Positions 10,026 to 21,330 of a stretch of 64,000 nucleotides of DNA are shown here, one piece after another. The stretch covers positions 548,501 through 612,500 of the forward strand of contig JAAOOA010000066.1 of the NCBI GenBank assembly GCA_012861695.1. The letters run 5' to 3'. Positions within the stretch are counted from its first letter, which is position 1. Every line of letters begins with the position of its first letter. The notes beneath the pieces were generated by a model. The model worked only from the letters and a program-made list of their open reading frames with translations. It searched no databases and was not told where the DNA came from. The translations under genes and the position numbers were made by a program. Source of the DNA: Trematomus loennbergii. Its lineage: Eukaryota > Chordata > Actinopteri > Perciformes > Nototheniidae.

Positions 10026-10793
10026 ATCTACAAGAGGAACTTACATTATACAAACCTTTATTATGTAACTATGTTGCCAAACATTGTCAAATAAACTGAA
10101 AAAATATATACATTCATGGAGACATGCCGACATGTGCATCAGGGGAAGCTACTGGTGTTGCAGCCACATTACTACTTTCAGTAGGAAACCTCAGGCTAAA
10201 CGCCGGTCGAGTGTCATACCACTCCAGCGGTCGGGAAAATGCTACTGAATCATAGTGGCAAAAAATTAAATGTGCTTGTGTAACAGTGTAAATAATGAAT
10301 GTTTGTTTTATTAAAGGTCACCTATCATGCTATTTTTAGGCAATAGCATAGGTCTCAGATATATAAAAATTAGGGCTGTCAAGTTAACGCGTTAATGCAA
10401 AAAAAAATTAACGCCACTAATTATTTTAACGTGATTAACGCATGTGTATTTTTTGTCCTCGGCCGCCCCGTAGTTTCAGAGCGCATCGAGTTTAAAATAC
10501 CATCTACAAGCTGATGCTGCCGCCCGCTTGCGGCAGACCACACTTCCACGCTCACCGGCAGGCCCGGACCTAACCCATAAGGAGCTGTTTCAATTTTCGC
10601 CAACAACTGCGCAGAGCTCTTGACTTTATGCAGGTAGCCAGACAGTGGGACATTGTATGAAAAGTCAGCAGACTCAGCACGGATAGTGCACGCAACATGA
10701 TTGCAGCGTCCAGGCAGCTCCCGTTCGAGCATATATGCCTTGAGCTGCTCATAGCTCCAACGATCCATCACAGTGTCTCCACATTCTCACACA

Positions 10794-10800
<7 letters not shown>

Positions 10801-10856
<56 letters not shown>

Positions 10857-10860
10857 CACA

Positions 10861-10951
<91 letters not shown>
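10801..10951. repeat. (CA)n microsatellite
   Basis: About 150 bp of CA dinucleotides with one interruption near 10855-10862, inside the hAT element. Reading frames through it (THTH or CVCV) are artefacts. Confidence 0.97.
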
Positions 10952-10954
<3 letters not shown>

Positions 10955-11480
10955 TGTATTGTATGATTGTATTGTATGAGAGAGGTTCCAGGTTGAATTG
11001 AGGCGAATATTTTAGGGCTGTAAAGTTAACGCGTTAGGCAATAGCATAGGTCTCAGATATATAAAAATTAGGGCTGTCAAGTTAACGCAAAAAAAAAAAC
11101 GCCACTAATTATTTTAACGCAATTAACGCTTGTGTATTTTTTGTCCTCGGCCGCCCCGTAGTTTCAGAGCGCATCGAGTTTAAAATACCATCTACAAGCT
11201 GATGCTGACAGCCCACTCCTGCCTCCCGCTTGTGGCAGATCACACTTCCACGCTCACCGGCAGGCCCGGACTGGCCATCGGGAGGACCGGGAGGGTGTGT
11301 GTATGTGTGGTGCGAGCGAGGCACACCTTACGTGTTGTTGTTGTTAGCATCTGGTGCTAGCTAGCTGCGCTAACAGATATAAGGAGCTGTTTCAATGAAA
11401 ACAGAGGAGCGACATTTCGCCGACAACTGCGCCGAGCACATGATTGCAGCATCCAGGCAGCTCCCATTCGAGCATATATG

Positions 11481-11600
<120 letters not shown>

Positions 11601-12573
11601 TCAGAGGTTGTTGTGATTAATATTCATGAGAATATTTGTCATTGTTCAAATGAAAAATATCCCTAAGGTCCATTTAGAACAGATAAAAAATGTGCGATTA
11701 ATTTGCGATTAATCGCGATTAACTATGGACAATCATGCGATTAATCGCGATTAAATATTTTAATCGACTAACAGCCCTAATAAAAATATATAAAAAACAT
11801 GTCTATGAAGAGTTTTGCTCAAAGTGCCAAACAGATCACCCATTCTAGCCATGCCTCATATCCCTCTATTTCATTTCCTGTTTCAAAAGTGCTGATTTTA
11901 TGTATAAAGCTTTAAAAAAAGAAAATTGATAAAAAGAGGGGCGGAGCTTATGCCTGCTCATGCGGGAGATTCTACCGGCAGATACTGCTGTGATGAAACG
12001 CCATATCATGGATTATCAAGGATTATTTCTGAAACAGTATGGAGCTCAAAGGCTTTCTCTCTTGCCGGTTATACCACAAGGTGAGTTCCTTTTTATTTCC
12101 TGCTTCTTCACACACATGCTCTCCAGTACAGGTTAGCTCTGAGTGTTAGCGATGCTAATGTAAACACCGACCATATTACGTCCAAAACAGTCGGGCATTG
12201 TTTCTGATAGCAACGTTTCTGATAGTGCTGTGACGTGGCGATGTGGCGATTTGACGTCAAATCGCCACAAATCTGGATCAGCTCCGTTGTACCCCCGTTT
12301 TTAGAGATTTGGGTATGGAGGAAAAGAGAGAGGGTTTTATTTTCTGATGCTGCGTGAGTTCCCTGACACACCGGGGACACATATTTATGTATAAAGACAT
12401 AAAAAAGTGCATTTTGCATGATAGGTCCCCTTTTAAATCCTGTTAAACTGGGACTACAGCCATAGTTTTGCCAAGCCTTTTCTTTTGCGAGATTTTCTTT
12501 TGCGAGATCTCGCAACACTTTTAATTTAGCTCAATGTACTTCCGGGTCAGTTCGGCAACACAGAAACCACACA

Positions 12574-12741
12574 ATGGAGCGGTTCATCGATTTTTACTTT
12601 GAGCTTGGCCTAAACTATAAAGATATAACATCAGTGCTTGGCAATAGGCACAGGTTTCACATTAGTGAAAGACACCTTAAGAGAACATTCAGAGCGAGGG
12701 GACATGCTCGTCGCAAAGCATACTCTGAGCTGAGTTATTGA
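12574..12741 (+). pseudogene. 56-codon ORF resembling start of integrase-type transposase (left arm)
   Basis: The frame runs from ATG at 12574 to TGA at 12739-12741. It encodes MERFIDFYFELGLNYKDI, then SVLGNRHRFHISERHLKR and a basic tail with RARGHARRK. The pattern (a helix with GLNYKDI, then HISERHLKR) recalls the DNA-binding helix that precedes the integrase (rve) core in a family of fish DNA transposons related to Ginger. The catalytic core is absent and the frame stops soon after. A matching ORF of identical length lies in the other arm. Assignment is from memory of the family pattern, so moderate confidence. Confidence 0.5.
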
Positions 12742-13364
12742 CAGATTCGAATTTTGCGGATCAATAACTCATGAACATAACGTTGTAAAAATACAAACAA
12801 CATGACTTTACAATCATAGCAAGGTAGCAAGGAGCTAAAGAGTCATTTTTATCAGGACAGTTAGATACGTGCCGTCATCCGAGCTAAACATCAAAAAATG
12901 GTCACAATCTGCAGCTGAAGGAGAGAGGAGTGCTTAGGGACCGTCTACAAACTGCAACGCCGAAATATATACTCATATATAACTTCATTTTTTTAAGATG
13001 TAGTGCTCCCAAAATCTCTTAACACATCAATGGTTATGTTGTTGTTACAGCATAACACTTATTTTGAATAAATATTCTTTTAAATATTTTTCAGGCTTTT
13101 TTATTTAAAACTATTTTAAATTACTTTGACATTTTCCAATGTAGTGCAACCAAACCCCTTTCACACATCAATAGTACATTGCTGCTCATACTACATCAGG
13201 GTTGTCCTAACTACGGCCCGGGGGCCAAATTGTACTTCTTGAATGTATATGTATATACGTGTTAATAAGCCAACATTTTCTAACAAATCAAACAAAGAAA
13301 AAAACAGGTTACATCACAGCTCTCCATAGGGTTTCATTTATTTTGTTGGCAGCTCATTCCTTAA

Positions 13365-14544
13365 CCTGTTAAGCCCTGAGCCTGTTTTTCAGGTCTCAGG
13401 CTCGAAAATGACATTCCCAGAACAAATGACCATATCTTCCCTTTTAAAAGGGTTAAATTAATAATCTTTATTCTCAAAGTAATGATAAACCTGTGAGTTG
13501 GATGTAGAAAAGTCAGAACAATATAGATGTATTTTATTTTAAAGAAAATTCAGATTTCACATAATAAAAAAACTGTAAATTATAGTGTCCGTCCAAATAT
13601 TCTTTTTTACTTATCGTGAAAACTACCCTTGGATGATGGGTTAGTAGACTAAAAGCTTTAGGAATCCAAAGTACAACATATAATAAGTACCCTGTATCAA
13701 GATTGATGCAAAACAAGTGACATTTGACCTTTTTAGAGAGGTTTAGCCAAAAACACTCCACCTCTGAGGTGATTTGGGTGGAAATGTTTTTTTTTCCATA
13801 TCTCTGGCCCCCTTGGTCGATTTTGATGGTTGACACCTCTTTCTGACCGTGAGAGCCAATAGAATCGAACGGGGAGTCCCCCACACACACTCATTGTAAA
13901 CAAAAAGGTGGGGCTTTGCGCATGTAATTTTGCATTAGAGTGAAGCTACACTCTATCTCTGACATCTAGAAACGGAAAAGCATGGATTATCAGTCTCATT
14001 GCTCATGGATTATCAGAAATCATTTCAAAGGGACACAGACACATTGGATTAACCTATGGATTAACTTCAGCAGCGTTTTTATCATTTTAATGCCATTTAA
14101 GACCACTTTGGAGAGACTACAGAGCCAAGGTAAGCATGTTAGCATTTTTAGCAACCTAGCGCCACATGTTTTGATGTCTGTTTTTGTTTATAACGTCGCG
14201 ATTTCGTATAATTGAGTGATAATGAGGGTACCCTTCGATTCTGTGTCACCTCACGATGTGTAACGATGTCATGGATGTGGAGAAAAGATAAATAATAAGG
14301 TTTTGTGAGTGAATTTCGGTGCAGTAATCTGTAGGCATTTTCGCTCGTTGCTAATTCAGAGGCTCAGTGTTAGCATTGTGGGTTTTCTTTAAAAAAAAAA
14401 AAAAAAAGATCAGTTAGATGAGTTTCTTCCCGTTACATGGATATAAAACATTCATAGTTTATTAAATGAACATGCCCTCAGACACTGTTTCCTGCAAGAT
14501 GTTGCGGCAGTGCGCCGGTACCGGGGTCTCTCTGGCTTAACAGG
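13365..14544. mobile_element. piggyBac-derived MITE, copy B, in palindrome centre
   Basis: TTAA flanks both ends (13361-13364 and 14545-14548). The termini are CCTGTTAAGCCCTGAGCC and TCTGGCTTAACAGG. Orientation is opposite to copy A. It closely matches copy A and the copy at 54050, including the A-run near 14391 and the CATTCATAGTTTATTAAATG block. No coding capacity. Confidence 0.9.
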
Positions 14545-15207
14545 TTAAACAGAAGCTTCCGATTGCTTATAATAAGAGGAAATATGAAATATATATTATG
14601 TAAATAAGTTATTGAGCTTTTTTCTTATCAACTTAGATTTGTTGGAAAATGTGGGCTTATAAACACATATATGTTTAAGAAGTACAATATAAGACATGCA
14701 CAAGTTTAATTTGTGGGCCATATTTCATTATACTTTTTTAATTAGCTGAGGGCCGTAGTTTGGACAACCCTGATGTAGTATGAGCAGCAATGTACTATTG
14801 ATGTGTGAAAGGGGTTTGGTTGCACTACATTGTAAAATGTCAAAGTAATTTTAAATAGTTTTAAATAAAAAAGCCTGAAAAATATTTCAAAGCATATTTA
14901 TTCAAAATAAGTGTTATACTGTAACAACAACATAACCATTGATGTGTTAAGAGATTTTGGTAGCACTACATCTTAAAAAAATGAAGTTATATATGAGTAT
15001 ATATTTTCGGCGTTACAGTTTGTAGACGGTCCCTAAGCACTCCTCTCTCCACCCCTACCCGGCCAGGGGCGCCCCTGCGCGTATCAAACTGTTCTGATAA
15101 AAACGACTCTGTAGCTCCTTGCTACCTTGCTATGATTGTAAAGTCATGTTGTTTGTATTTTTACAACGTTATGTTCATGAGTTATTGATCCGCAAAATTC
15201 GAATCTG

Positions 15208-15375
15208 TCAATAACTCAGCTCAGAGTATGCTTTGCGACGAGCATGTCCCGTCGCTCTGAATGTTCTCTTGAGGTGTCTTTCACTTATGTGAAACCTGTG
15301 CCTATTGCCAAGCACTGATGTTATATCTTTATAGTTTAGGCCAAGCTCAAAGTAAAAATCGATGAACCGCTCCAT
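15208..15375 (-). pseudogene. 56-codon ORF resembling start of integrase-type transposase (right arm)
   Basis: This is the mirror copy of the ORF at 12574-12741, with ATG at 15375 and stop at 15208. Both are exactly 168 bp. By eye they differ at three bases: two silent changes and one that alters an arginine to a threonine in the RARGHARRK segment. Equal length and few changes suggest a recent common origin or gene conversion between the arms. Confidence 0.5.
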
Positions 15376-15755
15376 TGTTGTGGTTTCTGTGTTGCCGAAC
15401 TGACCCGGAAGTACATTGAGCTAAATTAAAAGTTTTGCGAGATTTCGCAAAAGTATTTTTTTTTTACAAAGGGTTTTTGCGAGATCTCGCAAAACATATA
15501 TATATTTTTTCAACCAATTTTGTTTTCCTTCTCCATGTCTCCTAGGGCTCCGTACTATCCCATGTGTCACAGGTATGTTTACTTTGAGCTGTTAAATGTT
15601 TTATTGAAGTGCAATTTATGTTTTCAATATCACTGCTATATTTTGTCGTTACCACAAGATGGCAGCATAGCTTTTAATTTGAACACAATTGTAAATGTTA
15701 GCTTAACCTGTGAATATTTGTGATATAATGTCTGAAAATATTCAATGCTATTTGT

Positions 15756-15905
15756 GAATACTGTTCATGTAAGTAATTTAGTTCATCTTTATTGTAACTC
15801 ACAATTACAAACAAATTGTTTTGTTTGTAATTGATGTTATTGGTTTTCTTTACATTTGTATTTAGAATCCTTTTCCTCTAAACAAATTATAACACTATAC
15901 GATCA
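15756..15905 (+). repeat. 150-bp duplicate of 24061-24215
   Basis: GTGAATACTGTTCATGTAAG through CCTTTTCCTCTAAACAAAT and ACTATACGATCA occurs here and at 24061-24215 in the same orientation with a few indels. Here it precedes a gypsy remnant; there it follows an R2/NeSL-like LINE fragment. It is probably part of one mobile family, perhaps an LTR edge. Confidence 0.75.
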
Positions 15906-16200
15906 AAAAAGTCTGACGATTATTGGAGACTTCTGGCTACAGCAGTTGACATTGCAGATGATGACTGTTGCCAATTTTTGTCCCTGCTCTCCAACACTGA
16001 GAAATGGCGTGGGGGACCCCTGCCTGACAGGATCGGCACAGTGAAGTTGAGGCAGAGTGTTACTCTTGAACCTCTGTGTAAACACCTTGTCTGTGGAAAA
16101 TTGCCCGCATCAGCCCCTTTGTCAGTGGGGAGCACAGTGATTGTTGAACCGACTAACTCAAGATCAAGGCCCAGAAATGTGCTGGTCAGTGTTTTTTTGG
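15906..16200 (+). pseudogene. Ty3/gypsy pol remnant, protease-side region
   Basis: A plus frame encodes EKWRGGPLPDRIGTVKLRQS, then TLEPLCKHLVCGKLPA and GSTVIVEPTNSRSRPRNVLV, the segment lying between protease and reverse transcriptase in several fish gypsy elements. It breaks off near 16190 into an unrelated TTTTAGTC-rich repeat. The reverse transcriptase and RNase H are absent. The integrase of a gypsy element lies to the right at 17962. The two are probably parts of one element, internally deleted and hit by piggyBac copy C. Confidence 0.6.
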
Positions 16201-16330
16201 CAGCTATTTTTGATTTAGTCTTTAGACGAAAATGGTTATTAGTTTTAGTCACATTTTAGTCCTTTTTATCCTTCATAGTTTTAGTCTAGTTTTAGTCAAC
16301 GACAACTCAAAACGTTTTAGTCCAGATTTA
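16200..16330. repeat. TTTTAGTC-rich dispersed repeat
   Basis: The motif TTTTAGTC recurs at least six times at irregular spacing. Non-coding. It recalls the ends of fish DNA elements, but no termini could be defined. Confidence 0.4.
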
Positions 16331-16448
16331 GTCAAAATGTTTTCTCTCTTTAAACTAATTCAGTTAGGCAAATACAGGTATCTGAAATTGGAATCAAGGT
16401 GACAGTATCAAGTGTTGAAATTCGTAAAGCAACATTTCACTCTCTTAA

Positions 16449-17923
16449 CCTGTTAAGCACCAAGCCTGTTTTTCATGTTTCAGGCTCGAAAATGACATGC
16501 CCAAAACAAATGTCTACAACCTAACTTCTAAAAGGGTTATATGAATAATTTCTTTTATCAAAGCAAGGTTACATCTGTGAGTTGGATGTAGAAGTGTCAG
16601 AATCAATATAAATGTTTTTTATTTTAAAGAAAATTCAGATTTACATAGTAAAAACTGTAAATTATAGTGTCCGTCCAAAAATTATTTTTTACAGATAGTG
16701 AAAACTACCCTTGGATGATGGGTTAGTAGACTAAAAGCTTTAGGAATCCAAAGTACAACATAAAATAAGTACCCTGTATCAAGATTGATGCAAAACAAGT
16801 GACATTTGACCTTTTTAGAGAGGTTTAGCAAAAAAAAAAACACCTCTGGGGTCATTTGGGTGGATTTGCCGTTTCTCTAGAACCCATTGGTTGATTTTGG
16901 TCATTGACATCTCTTTTGAACCGTTAGAGCCAATAGAATCGAAGGGGAGGTTCCTAAATCCACCTACACGTTAACATTGAGGAGTTATGCGCACGCAGTT
17001 TGCCCAAACCAAAAGCTATGTTACGCTCTGAAAACTGAAAACTGAAAACTAGGCTTATTGCTGATGGATTATCAGTAATCATTTCAAAGTGACACATACA
17101 CATTGGATTAACCTATGGATTAACCTTCAGCAGCGTTTTATCGTTGTAATGCCATTGAACACAACTGTGGCGGCTCAATCCCCAGTTGCGTTTGAGTCGC
17201 CGAGAGGCTAAACTTGGCTATAAACTGTGACGAAGAGAAAGTCCATAGTGAAGCAAGATAGTTTTTGGGATATTTAATAAACAAAATCATAACATGGACA
17301 AAACGGTCAACAGAAAAAATGACAGCACAAGCTCACCCTCTGTCATCCGCACTCGACATGAAACAGGTGACTTAAATAGACAAACCACACCCATGTGACA
17401 ATTACCGGAAGTGCTCAACAAACAAATAAAAGTGACGTAAACAAATAATAATACAAATAATGAACTTGGGCTAAGTAGCATTATGGCACCAACAACAACT
17501 TTTGATCAGAAAAACAGCAAAGGTAAGACTATTTGCCGTTTTTGCTCCGTAAAGCTACGTTGTGTGTTGTCTGGGTTTGCCTGAGCTGCCACGAGTTTTG
17601 GTCGCACAGTGATACTTTTACCTCTAGAATCAGTGAAATCTCAGCTATATAGCTGATATCTTGTGTGTGCAGATCCAATAAGTAATAAAGTATTTCTACC
17701 GTGAGTTCTGTGCTAAGTGCGTTAGCTCAGGGCTCATTTAGACGCTTGTTGTGAGACTTGTGTTTTGTTTCGGTAAAAATGGTTCGTATCGTCAGTTAGC
17801 TGAGTTTCTTCCCGTTAAGTGGGTATGACACATTAGGTGCTCCCATAGGTTGTTAAATGTTAAGAAGCCCTGAGACACAGTTTCGTGAAAAAAAAGCCTG
17901 CAGCCCCCGCCGGGCTTAACAGG
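16449..17923. mobile_element. piggyBac-derived MITE, copy C, carrying a solo LTR
   Basis: TTAA flanks it at 16445-16448 and 17924-17927, with termini CCTGTTAAGC and GCTTAACAGG. It belongs to a second subfamily with copy D: both contain GCCGTTTTTGCTCCGTAAAG-like sequence and a GTTAGCTGAGTTTCTTCCCG block rather than the GTTAGATGAG form. At about 1475 bp it is longer than its relatives because of an insertion at 17166-17491. Confidence 0.88.
17166..17491. mobile_element. putative solo LTR inside piggyBac MITE copy C
   Basis: The 326-bp insertion starts TGTGGCGGCTC and ends GGCACCA, the TG...CA ends of an LTR. A perfect 5-bp duplication ACAAC (17161-17165 and 17492-17496) flanks it, the size produced by many retroviral-type integrases. 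It is absent from the other MITE copies at this position. No coding capacity. Confidence 0.65.
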
Positions 17924-17961
17924 TTAAAGTCCAAAATCGATTTCTGTACAGAATGAGAACA

Positions 17962-19202
17962 TGCCATCGACTGAACAAAGGCTTTTCCAGTTCATTGTGC
18001 CGGATGATCTCAAGCCTCAGATTCTTCTTGGCCTCTATGACAATGCTGGTCATCAGGGCCGTGCAAGAACACTGTCCCTTGCTAGGGAAAGTTTTTTTTG
18101 GAGTGGCATGGAAAGAGACATAAATGACCATGTGCGACAATGTGAGAGATGTGTTGTTGGCAAAACACTTGAACCCAAAGTCCGGGCGCCTCTTGAAAGC
18201 ATTCACACATCTGAACCTATGGAACTGGTGTGCATTGACTTTTGGACCGCTGAACTTGGTGACAAGAATACAGTTGATGTATTGGTTGTCACTGACCATT
18301 TCTCAAAAATGGGACATGCTTTCCCCTGTCGGAGTCAGTCTGCAAAACATGTCGCTTGCCGGTTATGGAATGATTTATTCTGTGTATACAGCTTCCCCAA
18401 GAGAATCCATTCAGATCAGGGTGCCAACTTTGAGAGCAGACTAATTAAGGACCTTTTGGAGATGGCGGGGGTGCAAAAGTCACACCCACACCTTACCACC
18501 CCATGGGTAATGGCGTAACAGAACGCTTTAACAGGACGCTGGGGAATATGTTGAGAACCTTCCCCCAACAATGAAAGCCAGGTGGCCCCAGGTGTTGCAG
18601 ATGCTGACCTTTTGCTACAACTGCACAATACATGAGACAACCGGCTTTGCCCGTTTTACCTCATGTTTGGCCGGGTGCCACGTCTCCCTATTGACATTGT
18701 GTTCCAGCATGGGCTTCAGGATGAAAGAGTGATCAGCCATAATGAGTTTGTCTCTCGGTTGAGACAGGACTTGTGTGAAGCTTCAAGGATTGCTCAAAAC
18801 CACAGGCTTAATAAGCAAGCCCGTCATGCTCGGCTTTACAACCGCAAAGTCAAGGGTTCTCCGCTGGCTGTGGGTGATCGAGTTTTGTTGGCCAACCGTG
18901 GTGAGAGGGGCAAAAGGAAGCTTGCTGACAAGTGGGTTTCTACGCTCTATGATGTTGTGTCGGTGAGGGCTGGGATTAACGTGTACAGGATAAGAGATGC
19001 CCAATCTGGAAGAGAGAGAGTTGTACATCGCAACCTGCTTCTCCCAGTTGACTTTCTTTCCATGGACGAGGGTGACACTCCTGCCTCGCTTGTCAACTCA
19101 GATAATGGAGATGAGGAATGTGGAAGTTGTCAAGTCTCTGTGCATGTGGACAATGTAGATGGCTACGATCGCACTGTGGACTGGCTCATAAAACTCACCT
19201 GA
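17962..19202 (+). pseudogene. Ty3/gypsy integrase, frameshifted
   Basis: The frame from 17961 encodes the zinc-binding H2C2 region (YDNAGHQGR ... CERCVVGK) and the integrase core: first aspartate in VCIDFW, second in RIHSDQGANF, and the glutamate in TERFNRT near 18520, the last only after a frameshift near 18490. More shifts lie near 18575 and 18655. The frame then resumes with MFGRVPRLPID and runs through RARLYNRKVKG, GDRVLLANRGERGKRKLADK (the chromatin-side C-terminal fold) to a stop at 19202. The enzyme would insert retroelement cDNA. The DDE residues are present, but the gene is broken. Confidence 0.85.
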
Positions 19203-19424
19203 ACAAGTTTCTGTCAACGAGGTTCACTCACCTGACCAAGTCCCTGCCAGTGATGCTCACTCACCTGACTCAGACCCTGACAGTGTGACTCTACCCGTCG
19301 AGGCAAGCACTGTAATTCTCTCCGGTTAGTCCACCAGCAGATGACAAACACCCACCTCTCCGCCTCTTCCAAGGAACAAGGGGACCGTGCAGCAGAGTTT
19401 CAGTTTCAGTTTCTTTCGCCGGTC
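19203..19424 (+). other. gypsy 3' region
   Basis: Downstream of the integrase stop, short imperfect repeats of a TCACCTGAC-type unit occur near 19196-19270, with loose Pro/Ser-rich coding character typical of the gypsy pol tail. No LTR could be defined before the dispersed repeat at 19425. Confidence 0.4.
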
Positions 19425-19790
19425 AAGATGTCCGTTAAAGTTTAAATCTTCCGGACAAAATTAGAAAAGTGCCGGTTAAAGGTCTTCTTTGTTATTTATT
19501 GAGCTTTAAAACAAATGAATAACGACTCTATATAATAAACGGAGGACGGAGATCTTTTTTTCTCCCCCTCTTGACTTCATCAGAGCACGTCTCCCCTCTC
19601 CTGCAGGGGGGCGTGGTCAGCAGAATCAGACCCGTAGACAGCAAACAGCACATAGAGCGAAATGAGGCATGGCTAAAATGCATGATCTGTTTGGTATTTT
19701 GAAAACAGACGTATAAATATACCTTATATAGGTATGGCCCTACAATATATCATTTAAATATAGCATGATAGGTTTCCTTTAGACTAAATG
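19425..19790. repeat. two dispersed repeat fragments
   Basis: 19425-19545 is the second copy of the repeat at 3958-4105. About 19660-19783, in reverse complement, matches the TTAA element at 10315-12432 (AACAGATCA, AGCCATGCCTCAT and CCTATCATGCTAT blocks). Neither is coding. Confidence 0.65.
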
Positions 19791-19819
19791 TATTTTAGTT
19801 TAAGACATAGTCCTTGTCT

Positions 19820-20230
19820 CTGACTCCACCAAGCAAGTTGTACTTCTGGAGCTGACAGTCCCATGGGAAGATCGTTTGGAAGAGGCTTTTAAGAGGAAGC
19901 TTTCCAAGTACACAGGACTGGTTAACAGTGGCCAGCAGGCTGGTTGGAGAGCAAGGTGTTTCCCAGTGGAGGTTGGGTGCAGGGGTTTTGCAGCTCGTTC
20001 TTTGGCAAGAGCCCTAAGTATCATGGGCATTGAGGGGGAAAGGAAGAGGAGAGCCATCCACAGTACCACCGAAGCGGCAGAGAGAGCATCAAGATGGCTG
20101 TGGCTCAAGAGGGGAGAGAAGTGGAGGAAATAGTAGCTTGCCATCTGGACACAAGCAGACCGGGGCAGAACGGACTGGCAACCTAATCTGCTTCTTCCGA
20201 GACGAAGACACCCAGAAAAAGCTACGATGA
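19820..20230 (+). pseudogene. R2/NeSL-like LINE, C-terminal endonuclease and 3' UTR
   Basis: The plus frame encodes SDSTKQVVLLELTVPWEDRL, then EEAFKRKLSKYTGL, CFPVEVGCRGFAARSL and EAAERASRWLWLKRG, with a stop at 20131. This is the C-terminal end of a fish LINE group whose nuclease is the restriction-like type (RLE) rather than EEP; LLELTVPWE carries the acidic residues of its active site. The 3' UTR follows to about 20230. It abuts the 5' region of another copy of the same family in the same orientation. Confidence 0.75.
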
Positions 20231-20333
20231 ATCTAATAAATAAATACCCCCAGGGGTGCCCGAGAGGGGGGGAGGATGAGCACCCAGTCGGACAGACACA
20301 ACGGCATCAGACCCAAGCAATGTACAAACGACT

Positions 20334-21330
20334 ATGAGCAAACAGTGTGAATGTGGCAAAATCTGCAAGAATAATCGTGGCTTGAAGATCCATCAAGCAA
20401 GGATGAAGTGTCTGGTGGGAGCAGGAGCAGCACAACGCCTGCGTCTCACCAGGTTGGACACCTGTCCAACCTGGTGAGACGCAGGAGGAGCCAGGCCCGG
20501 AGTCACCCCACAGTGCCCGGAACCTCCAAGTGTTGCACAATAATCCCTTGAGCACAAAGTCTGAGAGGCGACGGATCAAATGGCCGGCAGCAAACATGAT
20601 CTCACAGTGGAAGCAGTTTGATGATGATGTTGACCAGATTCTGGAGGCAACAGGGAAGGGAGTAGCAGATCAAAAGCTGAAAGCCATGACAGTAATCATT
20701 GTCAGCATTGCAGGCCCTAGAACAACTTACGTAAAGAACCAACGAGCTGTAAGGATCCAGAACATCAGGAAGGAGTTGAAGTCACTAAAGTCCCAGTTCT
20801 AGGAGGCGGGAGAAGAGGAGCGCAACGGCTTGGCTCAGCTGACGTGCATCCTCCAGGTCCTCCGTCGGGCTGGGTGTCATCTTAGGCGACAACGAGAACG
20901 TGCTGCCTTTATTGCCAACCCCTTCAAGTTCACCAAGGGGTTGCTGGGACAGAAGCGCAGTGGAAGACTGGCATGCACCCAAGAAGAAATCGACAAACAT
21001 CTTAAGCAGACATACACGCGACGCAGAGAGAGAGCAGGAGCTGGGAGAATGCAACATCCTCATAGATCCTCCTGAACCAAAGGTGCAGTTTGACTTGTCA
21101 GAGCTGCAGCTTATGGAAGTCAGGGAGGTTGTTCGCAAAGCAAGGGCAAGCTCTGCTCCAGGACCAAACAGCATTTATTACAAAGTCTATAAGAACCGTC
21201 CAAAACTCCTGCTCTGTCTTTGGAAGATCCTGCGAGTTTTCTGGAGAAGGGGGAAGATACCAGTTCAGTGGAGAGTGAGGGAATATGGATCCCAAAGGAC
21301 GAAAACTCTACCAAGATAGACCAGTTCCGC
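20334..21330 (+). pseudogene. R2/NeSL-like LINE, N-terminal half, 3'-truncated
   Basis: ATG at 20334 begins MSKQCECGKICKNNRGLKIH, whose C-x-C...H...C spacing is the N-terminal zinc finger of this LINE group. After a hairpin at 20438-20485 and frame changes it continues with RRIKWPAANMISQWKQFDDD, VDQILEATGKGVADQKLKAM, then FKFTKGLLGQKRSGRLACT, IDPPEPKVQFDLSELQ, and RKARASSAPGPNSIYYKVYK, the entry to reverse transcriptase. At about 21330 it switches abruptly into a different LINE. The copy is dead. A more decayed copy lies at 32400-33075. Confidence 0.78.
20438..20485. repeat. perfect 23-bp hairpin
   Basis: CCTGCGTCTCACCAGG...ACA (20438-20460) is followed after two bases by its exact reverse complement (20463-20485). 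It lies in the N-terminal coding part of the R2/NeSL-like LINE and shifts its frame. Confidence 0.95.

Larger units (their letters stand above)
12477..15496. repeat. 3-kb imperfect palindrome (long inverted repeat)
   Basis: The left arm (about 12477-13345) and right arm (about 14570-15496) are reverse complements over nearly 900 bp, apart from indels and a divergent patch at 12855-12940 versus 15050-15105. Both outer ends carry TTGCGAGATCTCGCAA-type palindromes. Each arm holds a 168-bp ORF starting MERFIDFY. The inner arms include CAGGGTTGTCC...ACTACGGCCC, a familiar hAT-like terminus. A piggyBac MITE occupies the centre (13365-14544). I infer two inverted copies of one DNA transposon end, or an element with very long terminal inverted repeats. 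Confidence 0.85.
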
